A stretch of DNA of 64,000 nucleotides from Diplonema japonicum. Taxonomy: Eukaryota; Euglenozoa; Diplonemea; Diplonemida; Diplonemidae. Where the stretch lies: the NCBI GenBank assembly GCA_964019335.1, contig OZ025709.1:186001-250000 (forward strand), given 5' to 3'. The stretch's first letter is position 1; each line of letters begins with the position of its first letter. Positions 1 to 8,849 of this stretch are shown here, piece after piece. Made by a program: the position numbers and the translations under genes. The notes under the pieces are model-generated. The model was not told the DNA's origin. It made no database searches and saw nothing but the letters and a program-made list of their open reading frames with translations.

Positions 1-1743
1 AATAGAAATACGTTTAAATTGGACAAGTCGCATATCTGCGGCACCTCGGACCTTGTGTTCAAAGAACGGCCATAAGTGGTGAAAAAAAATAACCAGCCCA
101 CCCTGTACGCTGAATAAGCGCTGCTTGCCGAAACCATGGAACCTCCGGATAGCATGTGCCCTTTGCAAGAGTTGTTTCTCTCAAATGCTGCTCTACCACC
201 AAAGTTTGGGCGCGTCTGGGGCTGAAATGTAGGCCGCTTCGCGCTCCAGAAATGGGGTAGTGAAAATAATATAGGTACACACCCTCTAACTCCGCCCTCG
301 CCATTTTATTTTTGGTATTTGAACGAAAAGTTCAAATAATCGACTTTTTAGACGAAAAATAGCGGTCATTTATGGGTTAAGTAGAAAAAAAAAAAAAAAA
401 AGAAGAAAAAAAAAAGGTAGACATGGGGGAAAACGAAATTCGATCCTTTAACATGAATGTGACAAGTCGAACATCGCTCCAGTGTACCCTAAGTACAAGG
501 GGTGGGGGTGTTTGTAGACAAACGACACATTGGAACCTGTGCGGTGCCACCTTTCAGACATGGCGTGGCTGGGTAGGCATCTTTTTCTTTTGCCGAAGCC
601 AAATGCAATCCATGTTACCCCCTGTTTTGAAAGGTCTGTTTGTACCTTCCCCGCCACATGGTTTGACACGCGTGACATGGGGAAGTGTCGTTACGCACCC
701 GGACCCGGCCAAAAGTCTTGCTGCCCCAAACAAAACAAAACAACAAAACAAAAACAAAAATACGGCGCCACCTCTTTGAGATAAAATAAACTCAAATCGG
801 CATGCAGTGGAGGGACATCATATTGGCTCCGCGTAATAGCATGGGGGAATAGGAGATAGAAGCTGCAGGGGGGGGTTTTTTTTTTGTTTTGTTTTGTTCC
901 TTGAAAACCATAAAAGGAAAAAAAAGGGGGGGTTTTAATCGCAGTGCTAAAGGCCCGATAAGGGCTTTCTTTTACCAATCGGGTCTTTCTCAGAAAGCAC
1001 AGGAAAAGCATCAAAGAAACACAACAAAACATTTTTGAACATCGTTGAAGAAAAAGAACAAGAAAAGAAAACACAGAAGGGGAGGGGGGAGGTAAAGGGA
1101 GCGGCTGCTTCCCTTTCTCTTGGGTAGTTGTCTTTCTTCAAAATTCACTTTTTCATTGTATCATTTTTTTCTTAGGTTAAAAAAGAAAAAAGTAAAAGAG
1201 AATGTGCAATCGCGTCAAGACAGGAGAGGAAGTAAAACAAGAAAGAGAGGGAATCTAGCAAATTCTGAGAAATGGGAGAAATAATAAAAACTTGTGACTT
1301 GATTTTATTGGGTATGGGACCCGTGTTAAGCCTCAGAATAAAGAATAACAAATGTGACTTTTTTTTTCTTCTTTCTTTTGTATCGTTGTCAGTAAACAAA
1401 CAGAAAACTAGAAAAGTATTTTGTAAAGCCACGGAAGAATAAAATTTAAGAAAAGAAACAAAACAGGAAGCTCTTGTCAATCATAGCCATGCATTGCAGG
1501 TTACAAGACGCTCATAGGAAGAAGAAAAAATCGATTAATTCTACCTTGAACCCCCGTTTTTTTTATCAGTGGCCTCTTCTTCTCTTTTGTGTTTCTGCTT
1601 CTTCTTCATCTCACGATGGAGACCATCCATTTTACGAAGAGACGAAGGAAGAGTAAAGGAGAGAAGAGAGGGGAAGAAGGGAGACAACATCATACACACA
1701 GTCAATAATATATAGTTAGGAGTGCAACATCAACTGGGGGTGC
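1..1743. other. Intergenic region, no supported gene
   Basis: This stretch lies downstream of the first LVIVD gene. It holds a dispersed repeat (469-727), the left part of the segmental duplication (from about 840), and many A, T and G runs. A minus-strand open frame at 59-304 (81 codons) has ordinary composition but no domain I recognise and no second exon I can join to it, so I do not call it. The part from about 1480 to 1743 is the 3' flank of the LVIVD gene and is repeated at about 5650-5909. Confidence 0.6.
469..727. repeat. Dispersed repeat, copy A
   Basis: About 250 bp that recur in the same orientation at 12990-13232. Both copies begin with the same 'aacatcgctccag' sequence, share a block around 'gtttgtagacaaacgacac' and a block around 'ttgccgaagccaaatgc', and end near 'tcttgctgccc'. 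They differ by small indels. No reading frame stays open with the same meaning in both copies, so this is more likely a repeat or mobile-element remnant than a gene. Confidence 0.7.
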
Positions 1744-4056
1744 TTACACCTGCCTCTCGGAGGGGAGAGTCTTGCTTGTCTCTCCCATGGCCACTTCGTT
1801 GGCACCACCACCACCACCGTACTTGTTCTTCCACCACCACACACCAGCTGCCGCAATGATTGCCAGCACCAGTGCCACGCCCAGCACGATGAGCACAATG
1901 GCCAAGGTCTTCTTGTCGCCCCCATTGCCGCCAGCAGGAGACAGCGTGGGGGAAGTTGTTGCAGGTGTTGTTGTTGTTCCAGGAACAGAGGTGCCTGGCG
2001 CAGGGGTCGCAGGAGAGGCTGTGCGAGGTGCTTCTGTTGCTGGTGCAGTGGTACGGGGCGCTGGTGTTCTCGGTGAGGGTGTGGGTGGTGCTGGTGTGGA
2101 GGGAGCAGGGGTTGCAGGTGCAGGGGTACGCGGGGCGGGTGTCGAAGGAGCAGGGGTGGGTGGGGCAGGGGTTGCAGGAGCAGGGGTGGGTGGTGCAGGG
2201 GTCGCAGGAGCAGGAGTGGGTGGTGCAGGGGTCATTGGAGCCACAGTGGGCTCCGCAGTGGGAGGTGCAAGGGTCCCGTTCCACACCTCAATCACAGACA
2301 TCCCCACCTCTGCCATGTATGCCAGATTCCCCATCACAGCGATGCCATTGAACGCTGACTTGCTGTACCCGTCGATGAGGGTGGGTGCCGAAGGGTTGCT
2401 CACATCAACCAGCTGCAATCCCTCGCTCCCAGAGATGAGTGCAATCTCCCCCACCACCTTCACCCCCGTCGCTTGGGGCGTCGCGAAATTCCCGACGATG
2501 GACGGCGCCGATGGGGTGCTCACATCGACTATGGTCAGGCCTGTACGACCCGCAACATAAATAGTGGTCCCGCTCCCTGTCACCCCTTGTGAGGTGCCGG
2601 TTCTCACGTTGCTGATGAGCATGGGGGCAGAAGGAGTTCCCACATCGATCAGGGTCAAGCCCCTGCTGCTTACCACATAGGCCGTCGTCCCTGACACAAG
2701 CACCCCGTTGCAGCGTGAAAGGTCGTACTTGCCCACACGCTTGATGTTGGAAGGGCTGCTGACGTCGAGCACTTCAAAACCATCCGAGTGCGTCCCCACA
2801 TAGGCCACAGTCCCAATCACATCCATAGAGAGGGCACAGTATTGATACTTCCCATTGGTTTCGTACGTCCCCAGAACCCTCGGCTGGTGAGGGGTGCTCA
2901 CATCGAAGACGAAGAAGTACCGGCAGGAGGCCACGTACACAGTGCTCCCAACCACCTGCACGGCCTTGGCCCATGTGGCTTCTCCATAGGAGCCCACCAC
3001 TGTCGGGGCAAGTGGGTTGCTGATGTCCACCACTCGCAAGACTGTCTTGTCACCGACAATGTATGCAAAGTCCCCAGAAACAGCAACGCCCCTTGTAAAA
3101 CCACCAGGAGGCTTGAACTCTCCCAGCAGCGTGGGGTTGGAAGTGGTCCTCACGTCCAGCACCTCGATCCCGTTGCTGGCAACGTAAGCCACGCCGCCCT
3201 CAACCTGCACCAGACGGTTCTGCGTTGCAACGCGCTCGCCGAGGAGCAACGGGGGGTCACTGCTCACATCCACAATCGAAAAGCCTCTTTTACTGCTCCC
3301 AACGCCGTTGCAGGCCAGGTACGCCGTGTGGTTCGCAACGTAGATATCCACTGTGATGACGTGCTTGAACTCCAACTTGAAGGAAGGGGACGAGGGGTCC
3401 GCCACATCGAAGATCATGAAGCCGACCCCCGTAGCCAGGTAGGCGGTGTCGTCGTCGACAAAGATGTTCCCTGTATGGAAGCTCACGTTGGTGTCCACAG
3501 AGCCGAGCAGGACAGGGGAAGAAGGGTTGCTGAAGTCGATGATGTTGAGGTCACGGGTAGCACCGTTTGACCCGTTAGATGCAGTGGTGTAGACTGTGGT
3601 GTCCACAACGAAGAGGCTTTCAGCGAAGCTCTCATTGTACTTGCCAAGGAGCTCGGGGGTTGTGGGGTCGGCCACATCGATTGCAAAGACATCACCCAGA
3701 TTGGACCGCAGGTAGGCAACACCCCCGGACACCTGCACCCCGATGCAAGGCTCCGAGTACTGCCCCACCACAGACCCCTTCTGTATGATCTGAAGCCCAG
3801 ATCCACGATCCGCCACGTAAACAACGTCCCCTGCCACGTCAACACCTCTTGCCCCTCCACCGGTCTCCACTCTCCACAGCTCCTTCGTTTCATCGGGTTT
3901 CTTCACATCCACTGCAACCAGACCAGAGGCCCCAGCAGCGGTATAAGCAGTTCCTCCCACAACCTTCAAGCCATAAATGACGTCTACCGCCTTTGTCTGC
4001 CCCAACAGTGATAGTTCTGCTGCCACAGACACATAGAGAAGTGAAAGAAGCACCAT
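1744..4056 (-). CDS. LVIVD-repeat cell-surface protein, copy 1
   Basis: Predicted 770-residue type I membrane protein. A signal peptide covers the first 13 or so residues (MVLLSLLYVSVAA). The bulk is a series of about 40-50-residue repeats with the pattern 'G..AYVA....G..IVDVS.PS.P.L.G.Y', which is the LVIVD family, known to fold as a beta-propeller. A Pro/Thr/Ala-rich mucin-like stalk follows (repeats of APPTPAP and APATPAP), then one membrane span (LAIVLIVLGVALVLAIIAAA), a WWWKNKY border and a short tail. It probably sits at the cell surface. Ligand unknown. I chose the start that matches copy 2; an in-frame ATG 45 bases further upstream (4101) would add 15 residues. The neighbour 5910-8204 is its tandem duplicate. 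Confidence 0.88.
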   Translation of the reverse strand: MVLLSLLYVSVAAELSLLGQTKAVDVIYGLKVVGGTAYTAAGASGLVAVDVKKPDETKELWRVETGGGARGVDVAGDVVYVADRGSGLQIIQKGSVVGQYSEPCIGVQVSGGVAYLRSNLGDVFAIDVADPTTPELLGKYNESFAESLFVVDTTVYTTASNGSNGATRDLNIIDFSNPSSPVLLGSVDTNVSFHTGNIFVDDDTAYLATGVGFMIFDVADPSSPSFKLEFKHVITVDIYVANHTAYLACNGVGSSKRGFSIVDVSSDPPLLLGERVATQNRLVQVEGGVAYVASNGIEVLDVRTTSNPTLLGEFKPPGGFTRGVAVSGDFAYIVGDKTVLRVVDISNPLAPTVVGSYGEATWAKAVQVVGSTVYVASCRYFFVFDVSTPHQPRVLGTYETNGKYQYCALSMDVIGTVAYVGTHSDGFEVLDVSSPSNIKRVGKYDLSRCNGVLVSGTTAYVVSSRGLTLIDVGTPSAPMLISNVRTGTSQGVTGSGTTIYVAGRTGLTIVDVSTPSAPSIVGNFATPQATGVKVVGEIALISGSEGLQLVDVSNPSAPTLIDGYSKSAFNGIAVMGNLAYMAEVGMSVIEVWNGTLAPPTAEPTVAPMTPAPPTPAPATPAPPTPAPATPAPPTPAPSTPAPRTPAPATPAPSTPAPPTPSPRTPAPRTTAPATEAPRTASPATPAPGTSVPGTTTTPATTSPTLSPAGGNGGDKKTLAIVLIVLGVALVLAIIAAAGVWWWKNKYGGGGGANEVAMGETSKTLPSERQV

Positions 4057-5909
4057 ATTGGTTCTGAAGGGTGTTTTTCTTGTCTGTTGGATGCAAAGCA
4101 TGAAAAAGGAAGCGGGGGGGGGAGGGAGAAAGATAGGTTAGTTGGTAGAAAAGTCGAAAAAGTTTCCTGCACCATGGGACGCATTGGTTAGCAACGGCCC
4201 ACAAAGATAGGCTGGTAGGTTGAAGTCAGTAAGAATAAAATAAACCAAGTAAGTAGGTAAAAGAACAAATCAAAAGAAAGCTGCAGGGGTTCCTTGAAAA
4301 ACAGAAAAAGGAAATAAAATCGCAGTGCTTATCCGATAAAGGTCCCTCGGTCTCCCCTTTTGTATTGTTGGGGTCTTAACCACGGAAAAACACAGGAAAT
4401 GCTTTGAACAAAAAAAACAAAAAACATTACAATTTTCTTTTTATTACTCATTACAAGGTTTACGATATTCGTCATGAAAAACAAACCTTTGAGTTTCCAA
4501 TAAATTCGCACAACACTTCAGCGACAATATACGAAAATTCCCTGACGAAAAAAAAAAGGAAAAAAAAAAATACAAGCGTTTTTTGAGAATGCGAAAGAGA
4601 AAGGTTCAGGGCTGTGATGCTGGGTCCTTTTTCACTTCCGATTCGCGCTTCGACCACTTTAGGTCGCTTTATGGATTTTTTCGTCGAGTTTTCATTCTTG
4701 TATATGTTCGGTTAAAGTGCTGCTCTTTTTTTCTTTTTTCTTTTTGTTTCTTCTTTTTTTTCCCCTCTTTTTTTATCTTTTTATCTTGAAGAGCTAAAGT
4801 ATAATTTAAAGGGCCTTCGAGTTATCATTTCGAGTCCCGTTTATTAAAACTCTAGACACGAAAAAGGAAAAACAGAAAGGGGGGGAGGGGGGGGCGGGAA
4901 AGAGAGTGCCAGTTGCTTCCCTTTCTCCTCTCTGGGTGGTAGATCATATAGTTGCACCCTCTTTTTTTTTTTTTTTTTTTTTTTCCTTTGGGTGAAAGAA
5001 CAAAAAAATAATTCTTTATGACTATATGTCTTTGTTGTTCGGCGGCATTTTACTTTTTTGTTGTTCGCACGAGCAAAAAAGATTTTTTAAAAAGCTGAGA
5101 AAGTTTTTTGCTCGGCACAAGTTGCATATAGTTATAAAATCTTTTTTTTTGAAAGATAAATATTTGTAACAAAAAAAAAAATCTTTATGACTATATGTCT
5201 TTGTTGTTCGCACGAGCAAAAAAGGTTTTTTAAAAAGCTGCGAAAGTTTTTTGCTCGGCACAAGTTGCATATAGTTATAAAATCATTTTTTTTGAAAGAT
5301 AGATATTTGTAACAAAAAAAAAAAAAAAAAAGATTAAGAAGGTGCAATAGAGACAGGGGAGGAAGGAAAAAAAACAAGAAGGTACCAAAACTAAGGAAAA
5401 TGGGAGAAACGAGAGAATAAACAAATAAACAAAGCGTGACTTTCACTTCACCACTTGTCAACAAACAAAAATGAATTTAAACAAAAAATCAATTCTTCGT
5501 GACTACGTCATTTTGAAAGATAAATGCTACAATAGAAGAAAAAAAAAATATATATATGAGTTAAAGGAGGTCGGTTGTGAGACGCCCCAGGGATTTTAAA
5601 ATAGTTCCATTTTGAAGAATACAATAAAAAAAAAGAAACAAAATAGCAGCCAATGATTGCAAGTTACACCTAAGAGTCCTCTGGGAGTCGAAGGGAAGAA
5701 GCAAAAGACATTGGACCTCTATTTCTTTTTATCAGTGGCTTCCTCTCCCCTTTTGTGTTTCTTCTTCTTGATCCCACAACGAGACCATCCATTTTACGAA
5801 GTTTCGATGGACGAAGAAGAGAGGAAAGGTGAGAAGAGGGGGAGACACAACATCATACACACAGTCAATAATATATAGTTAGGAGGAGTGCAACATCAAC
5901 TGGGGGTGC
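4057..5909. other. Intergenic region between the LVIVD duplicates
   Basis: No gene seen. It contains poly-A/T runs, a purine/pyrimidine-rich desert, two tandem copies of a foldback repeat (5014-5170 and 5183-5313) and, near 5549-5575, a short sequence that recurs at 58407-58432. The last 250 bases are the duplicated 3' flank of the LVIVD gene. Confidence 0.6.
5014..5313. repeat. Two tandem foldback (inverted) repeats
   Basis: Copy A is 5014-5170 and copy B is 5183-5313. Each unit starts with 'ctttatgactatatg' and has 'catatagttataaaat' near its other end, so the arms pair as an imperfect inverted repeat. Both arms also contain 'gagcaaaaaa' or its complement. Copy A carries about 26 extra bases after 5040 that repeat the 'ttgttgttcg' word. 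The two copies are otherwise nearly identical. They may be miniature foldback elements or a duplicated cruciform-forming sequence. Confidence 0.75.
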
Positions 5910-8204
5910 TTACACCTGCCTCTCGGAGGGGAGAGTCTTGCTTGTCTCTCCCATGGCCACTTCGTTGGCACCACCACCACCACCGTACTTGTTCTTCCAC
6001 CACCACACACCAGCTGCCATACTGATTACCAGCACCAGTGCCACGCCCAGCACGATGAGCACAATGGCCAAGGTCTTCTTGTCGCCCCCATTGCCGCCAG
6101 CAGGAGACAGCGTGGGGGAAGTTGTTGCAGGTGTTGTTGTTGTTCCAGGAACAGAGGTGCCTGGCGCAGGGGTCGCAGGAGAGGCTGTGCGAGGTGCTTC
6201 TGTTGCTGGTGCAGTGGTACGGGGCGCTGGTGTTCTCGGTGAGGGTGTGGGTGGTGCTGGTGTGGAGGGAGCAGGGGTTGCAGGTGCAGGGGTACGCGGG
6301 GCGGGTGTCGAAGGAGCAGGGGTGGGTGGGGCAGGGGTTGCAGGAGCAGGGGTGGGTGGTGCAGGGGTCGCAGGAGCAGGAGTGGGTGGTGCAGGGGTCA
6401 TTGGAGCCACAGTGGGCTCCGCAGTGGGAGGTGCAAGGGTCCCGTTCCACACCTCAATCACAGACATCCCCACCTCTGCCATGTATGCCAGATTCCCCAT
6501 CACAGCGATGCCATTGAACGCTGACTTGCTGTACCCGTCGATGAGGGTGGGTGCCGAAGGGTTGCTCACATCAACCAGCTGCAATCCCTCGCTCCCAGAG
6601 ATGAGTGCAATCTCCCCCACCACCTTCACCCCCGTCGCTTGGGGCGTCGCGAAATTCCCGACGATGGACGGCGCCGATGGGGTGCTCACATCGACTATGG
6701 TCAGGCCTGTACGACCCGCAACATAAATAGTGGTCCCGCTCCCTGTCACCCCTTGTGAGGTGCCGGTTCTCACGTTGCTGATGAGCATGGGGGCAGAAGG
6801 AGTTCCCACATCGATCAGGGTCAAGCCATCGATGTTTACCACATAGGCCGTCGTCCCTGACACAAACACCCCGGAAGACGTAAGACTGTACTTGCCCACA
6901 CGCTTGATGTTGGAAGGGCTGCTGACGTCGAGCACTTCAAAACCATCCGAGTGCGTCCCCACATAGGCCACAGTCCCAATCACATCCACAGAGGAGGCAC
7001 AGTATGTAAACATCCCATTGGTTCTGTACGTCCCCAGAACCCTCGGTTTTTGAGGGGTGCTCACATCGAAGACGAAGAAGTACCCGCAGGAGGCCACGTA
7101 CACAGTGCTCCCAACCACCTGCACGGCCCTAGCCCATGTGGTTCCTCCATAGGAGCCCACCACTGTCGGGGCAAGTGGGTTGCTGATGTCCACCACTCGC
7201 AAGACTGTCTTGTCACCGACAATGTATGCAAAGTCCCCAGAAACAGCAACGCCCCTTGTAAAACCACCAGGAGGCTTGAACTCTCCCAGCAGCGTGGGGT
7301 TGGAAGTGGTCCTCACGTCCAGCACCTCGATCCCGTTGCTGGCAACGTAAGCCACGCCGCCCTCAACCTGCACCAGACGGTTCTGCGTTGCAACGCGCTC
7401 GCCGAGGAGCAACGGGGGGTCACTGCTCACATCCACAATCGAAAAGCCTCTAGTATTACTGTTCAGGTACGCCGTGTGGTTCGCAACGTAGATATTCGAC
7501 GCGAAGTCGGAGTCGTACCTGGACCTGAAGGAAGGGGACGAGGGGTCCGCCACATCGAAGATCAGGAAGCTGACCCCCGTAGCCAGGTAGGCGGTGTCGT
7601 CGTCGACAAAGGTGTTCCCTATAAGGTAAGTCAAGTTGGTGTCCACAGAGCCGAGCAGGACAGGGGAAGAAGGGTTGCTGAAGTCGATGATGTTGAGGTC
7701 ACGGGTAGCACCGTTTGACCCGTTAGATGCAGTGGTGTAGACTGTGGTGTCCACAACGAAGAGGCTTTCAGCGAAGCTCTCATTGTACTTGCCAAGGAGC
7801 TCGGGGGTTGTGGGGTCGGCCACATCGATTGCAAAGACATCACCCAGATTGGACCGCAGGTAGGCAACACCCCCGGACACCTGCACCCCGATGCAAGGCT
7901 CCGAGTACTGCCCCACCACAGACCCCTTCTGTATGATCTGAAGCCCAGATCCACGATCCGCCACGTAAACAACGTCCCCTGCCACGTCAACACCTCTTGC
8001 CCCTCCACCGGTCTCCACTCTCCACAGCTCCTTCGTTTCATCGGGTTTCTTCACATCCACTGCAACCAGACCAGAGGCCCCAGCAGCGGTATAAGCAGTT
8101 CCTCCCACAACCTTCAAGCCATAAATGACGTCTACCGCCTTTGTCTGCCCCAACAGTGATAGTTCTGCTGCCACAGACACATAGAGAAGTGAAAGAAGCA
8201 CCAT
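5910..8204 (-). CDS. LVIVD-repeat cell-surface protein, copy 2
   Basis: Predicted 764-residue paralogue of the gene at 1744-4056, with the same order: signal peptide, LVIVD beta-propeller repeats, Pro/Thr stalk, single membrane span and short cytoplasmic tail. Most of the protein is identical to copy 1. Differences are packed into a few short windows: residues about 195-255 (for example LTYLIGNTF against VSFHTGNIF), a segment near RTNGMFTYCASSVDV against ETNGKYQYCALSMDV, the segment KYSLTSSGVF against KYDLSRCNGVL, and a few residues of the membrane span. This patchy divergence suggests selection on exposed loops or gene conversion of the rest. The start at 8204 is the first ATG in the frame and precedes a good signal peptide. 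Confidence 0.88.
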   Translation of the reverse strand: MVLLSLLYVSVAAELSLLGQTKAVDVIYGLKVVGGTAYTAAGASGLVAVDVKKPDETKELWRVETGGGARGVDVAGDVVYVADRGSGLQIIQKGSVVGQYSEPCIGVQVSGGVAYLRSNLGDVFAIDVADPTTPELLGKYNESFAESLFVVDTTVYTTASNGSNGATRDLNIIDFSNPSSPVLLGSVDTNLTYLIGNTFVDDDTAYLATGVSFLIFDVADPSSPSFRSRYDSDFASNIYVANHTAYLNSNTRGFSIVDVSSDPPLLLGERVATQNRLVQVEGGVAYVASNGIEVLDVRTTSNPTLLGEFKPPGGFTRGVAVSGDFAYIVGDKTVLRVVDISNPLAPTVVGSYGGTTWARAVQVVGSTVYVASCGYFFVFDVSTPQKPRVLGTYRTNGMFTYCASSVDVIGTVAYVGTHSDGFEVLDVSSPSNIKRVGKYSLTSSGVFVSGTTAYVVNIDGLTLIDVGTPSAPMLISNVRTGTSQGVTGSGTTIYVAGRTGLTIVDVSTPSAPSIVGNFATPQATGVKVVGEIALISGSEGLQLVDVSNPSAPTLIDGYSKSAFNGIAVMGNLAYMAEVGMSVIEVWNGTLAPPTAEPTVAPMTPAPPTPAPATPAPPTPAPATPAPPTPAPSTPAPRTPAPATPAPSTPAPPTPSPRTPAPRTTAPATEAPRTASPATPAPGTSVPGTTTTPATTSPTLSPAGGNGGDKKTLAIVLIVLGVALVLVISMAAGVWWWKNKYGGGGGANEVAMGETSKTLPSERQV

Positions 8205-8849
8205 ATCGGTTCTGAAGGGTGTTTTTTCTTCTTCTTTCCGGAATCAAAAGAGCGTATGAATAAGAAAGGGGGAAACCCCCCTAAGAAAGGGAGGATAAAT
8301 GCTACTTTTTTACTCGTAGGGTAAGCCCCTCAGCCGCATTACGGTAATTTGGTTAGTCACAAGAGGCTTAAGACAGCTGAGGGTGGGGGGGCCTGCATGT
8401 GGAGATGGGGGAAAGGAGAATAAAAAAGAATTTATTTCTTGATTTATTTCTTGTTTTCTTCTCCCTCCCCCAGCCACATGCTACCTAAGAAACGAGGGGG
8501 GGGGAGGGGGAGAGAAAAAACAAAGCGAAAAGGACAATCAAAGGATACCGACAGGTACGTTTTTTTTTTTTTTTTTTTTTTTTATTTTTTTTATTCCTAC
8601 TACCTTTTTCATTGTACGTGCTGTGTTGTTCAAATTGCTCATACAAAAAAGAGGAAGAAAAAAACGTTGTTCGTACCCTGTAGTGAAAAAAAAAAAAAAA
8701 TTCACTATGATAGGAACGAAGTGGTTAGCAACGGCCCGCCAAAAAAAAGAAGAAAAAAAAAACATTTCCTTTTCTAGTTTTATCTTTCCTCACACCCACC
8801 CCTGCCCACCCCGTTCCTTTGTTACACCTCTTTTTCTCTTCCTTTCTAT
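8205..8849. other. Intergenic region
   Basis: Leader side of LVIVD copy 2 and 3' side of the zinc-finger/PARP-like gene. Contains T runs (about 8560-8583) and A runs, no RNA gene and no credible reading frame. The plus-strand frames here are lysine/phenylalanine translations of homopolymers. Confidence 0.6.

Larger units (their letters stand above)
840..8225. repeat. Tandem segmental duplication carrying the LVIVD gene
   Basis: The segment from about 840 to 4080 is repeated at about 4270-8225 in the same orientation. The repeat includes the gene, its 3' flank (the shared 'catcatacacacagtcaataatatatag' region, around 1690 and 5850) and the start-proximal 'ggttctgaagggtgttttt' just upstream of both start codons. 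Coding parts are nearly identical over long stretches. Flanks have diverged more, mainly by homopolymer length changes and by the inverted repeats at 5014-5313. Confidence 0.85.

Noticed and set aside
59-304. 81-codon minus-strand frame near the left edge
   Set aside because: Ordinary composition but no domain, no splice-linked partner and no conservation visible within the window.
1730-2560. Long open frames overlapping the LVIVD stalk (184-residue minus frame, 262-residue plus frame), and the same at 5896-6726
   Set aside because: They are shadow frames of the repetitive Pro/Thr coding sequence; the repeat period keeps other frames open.
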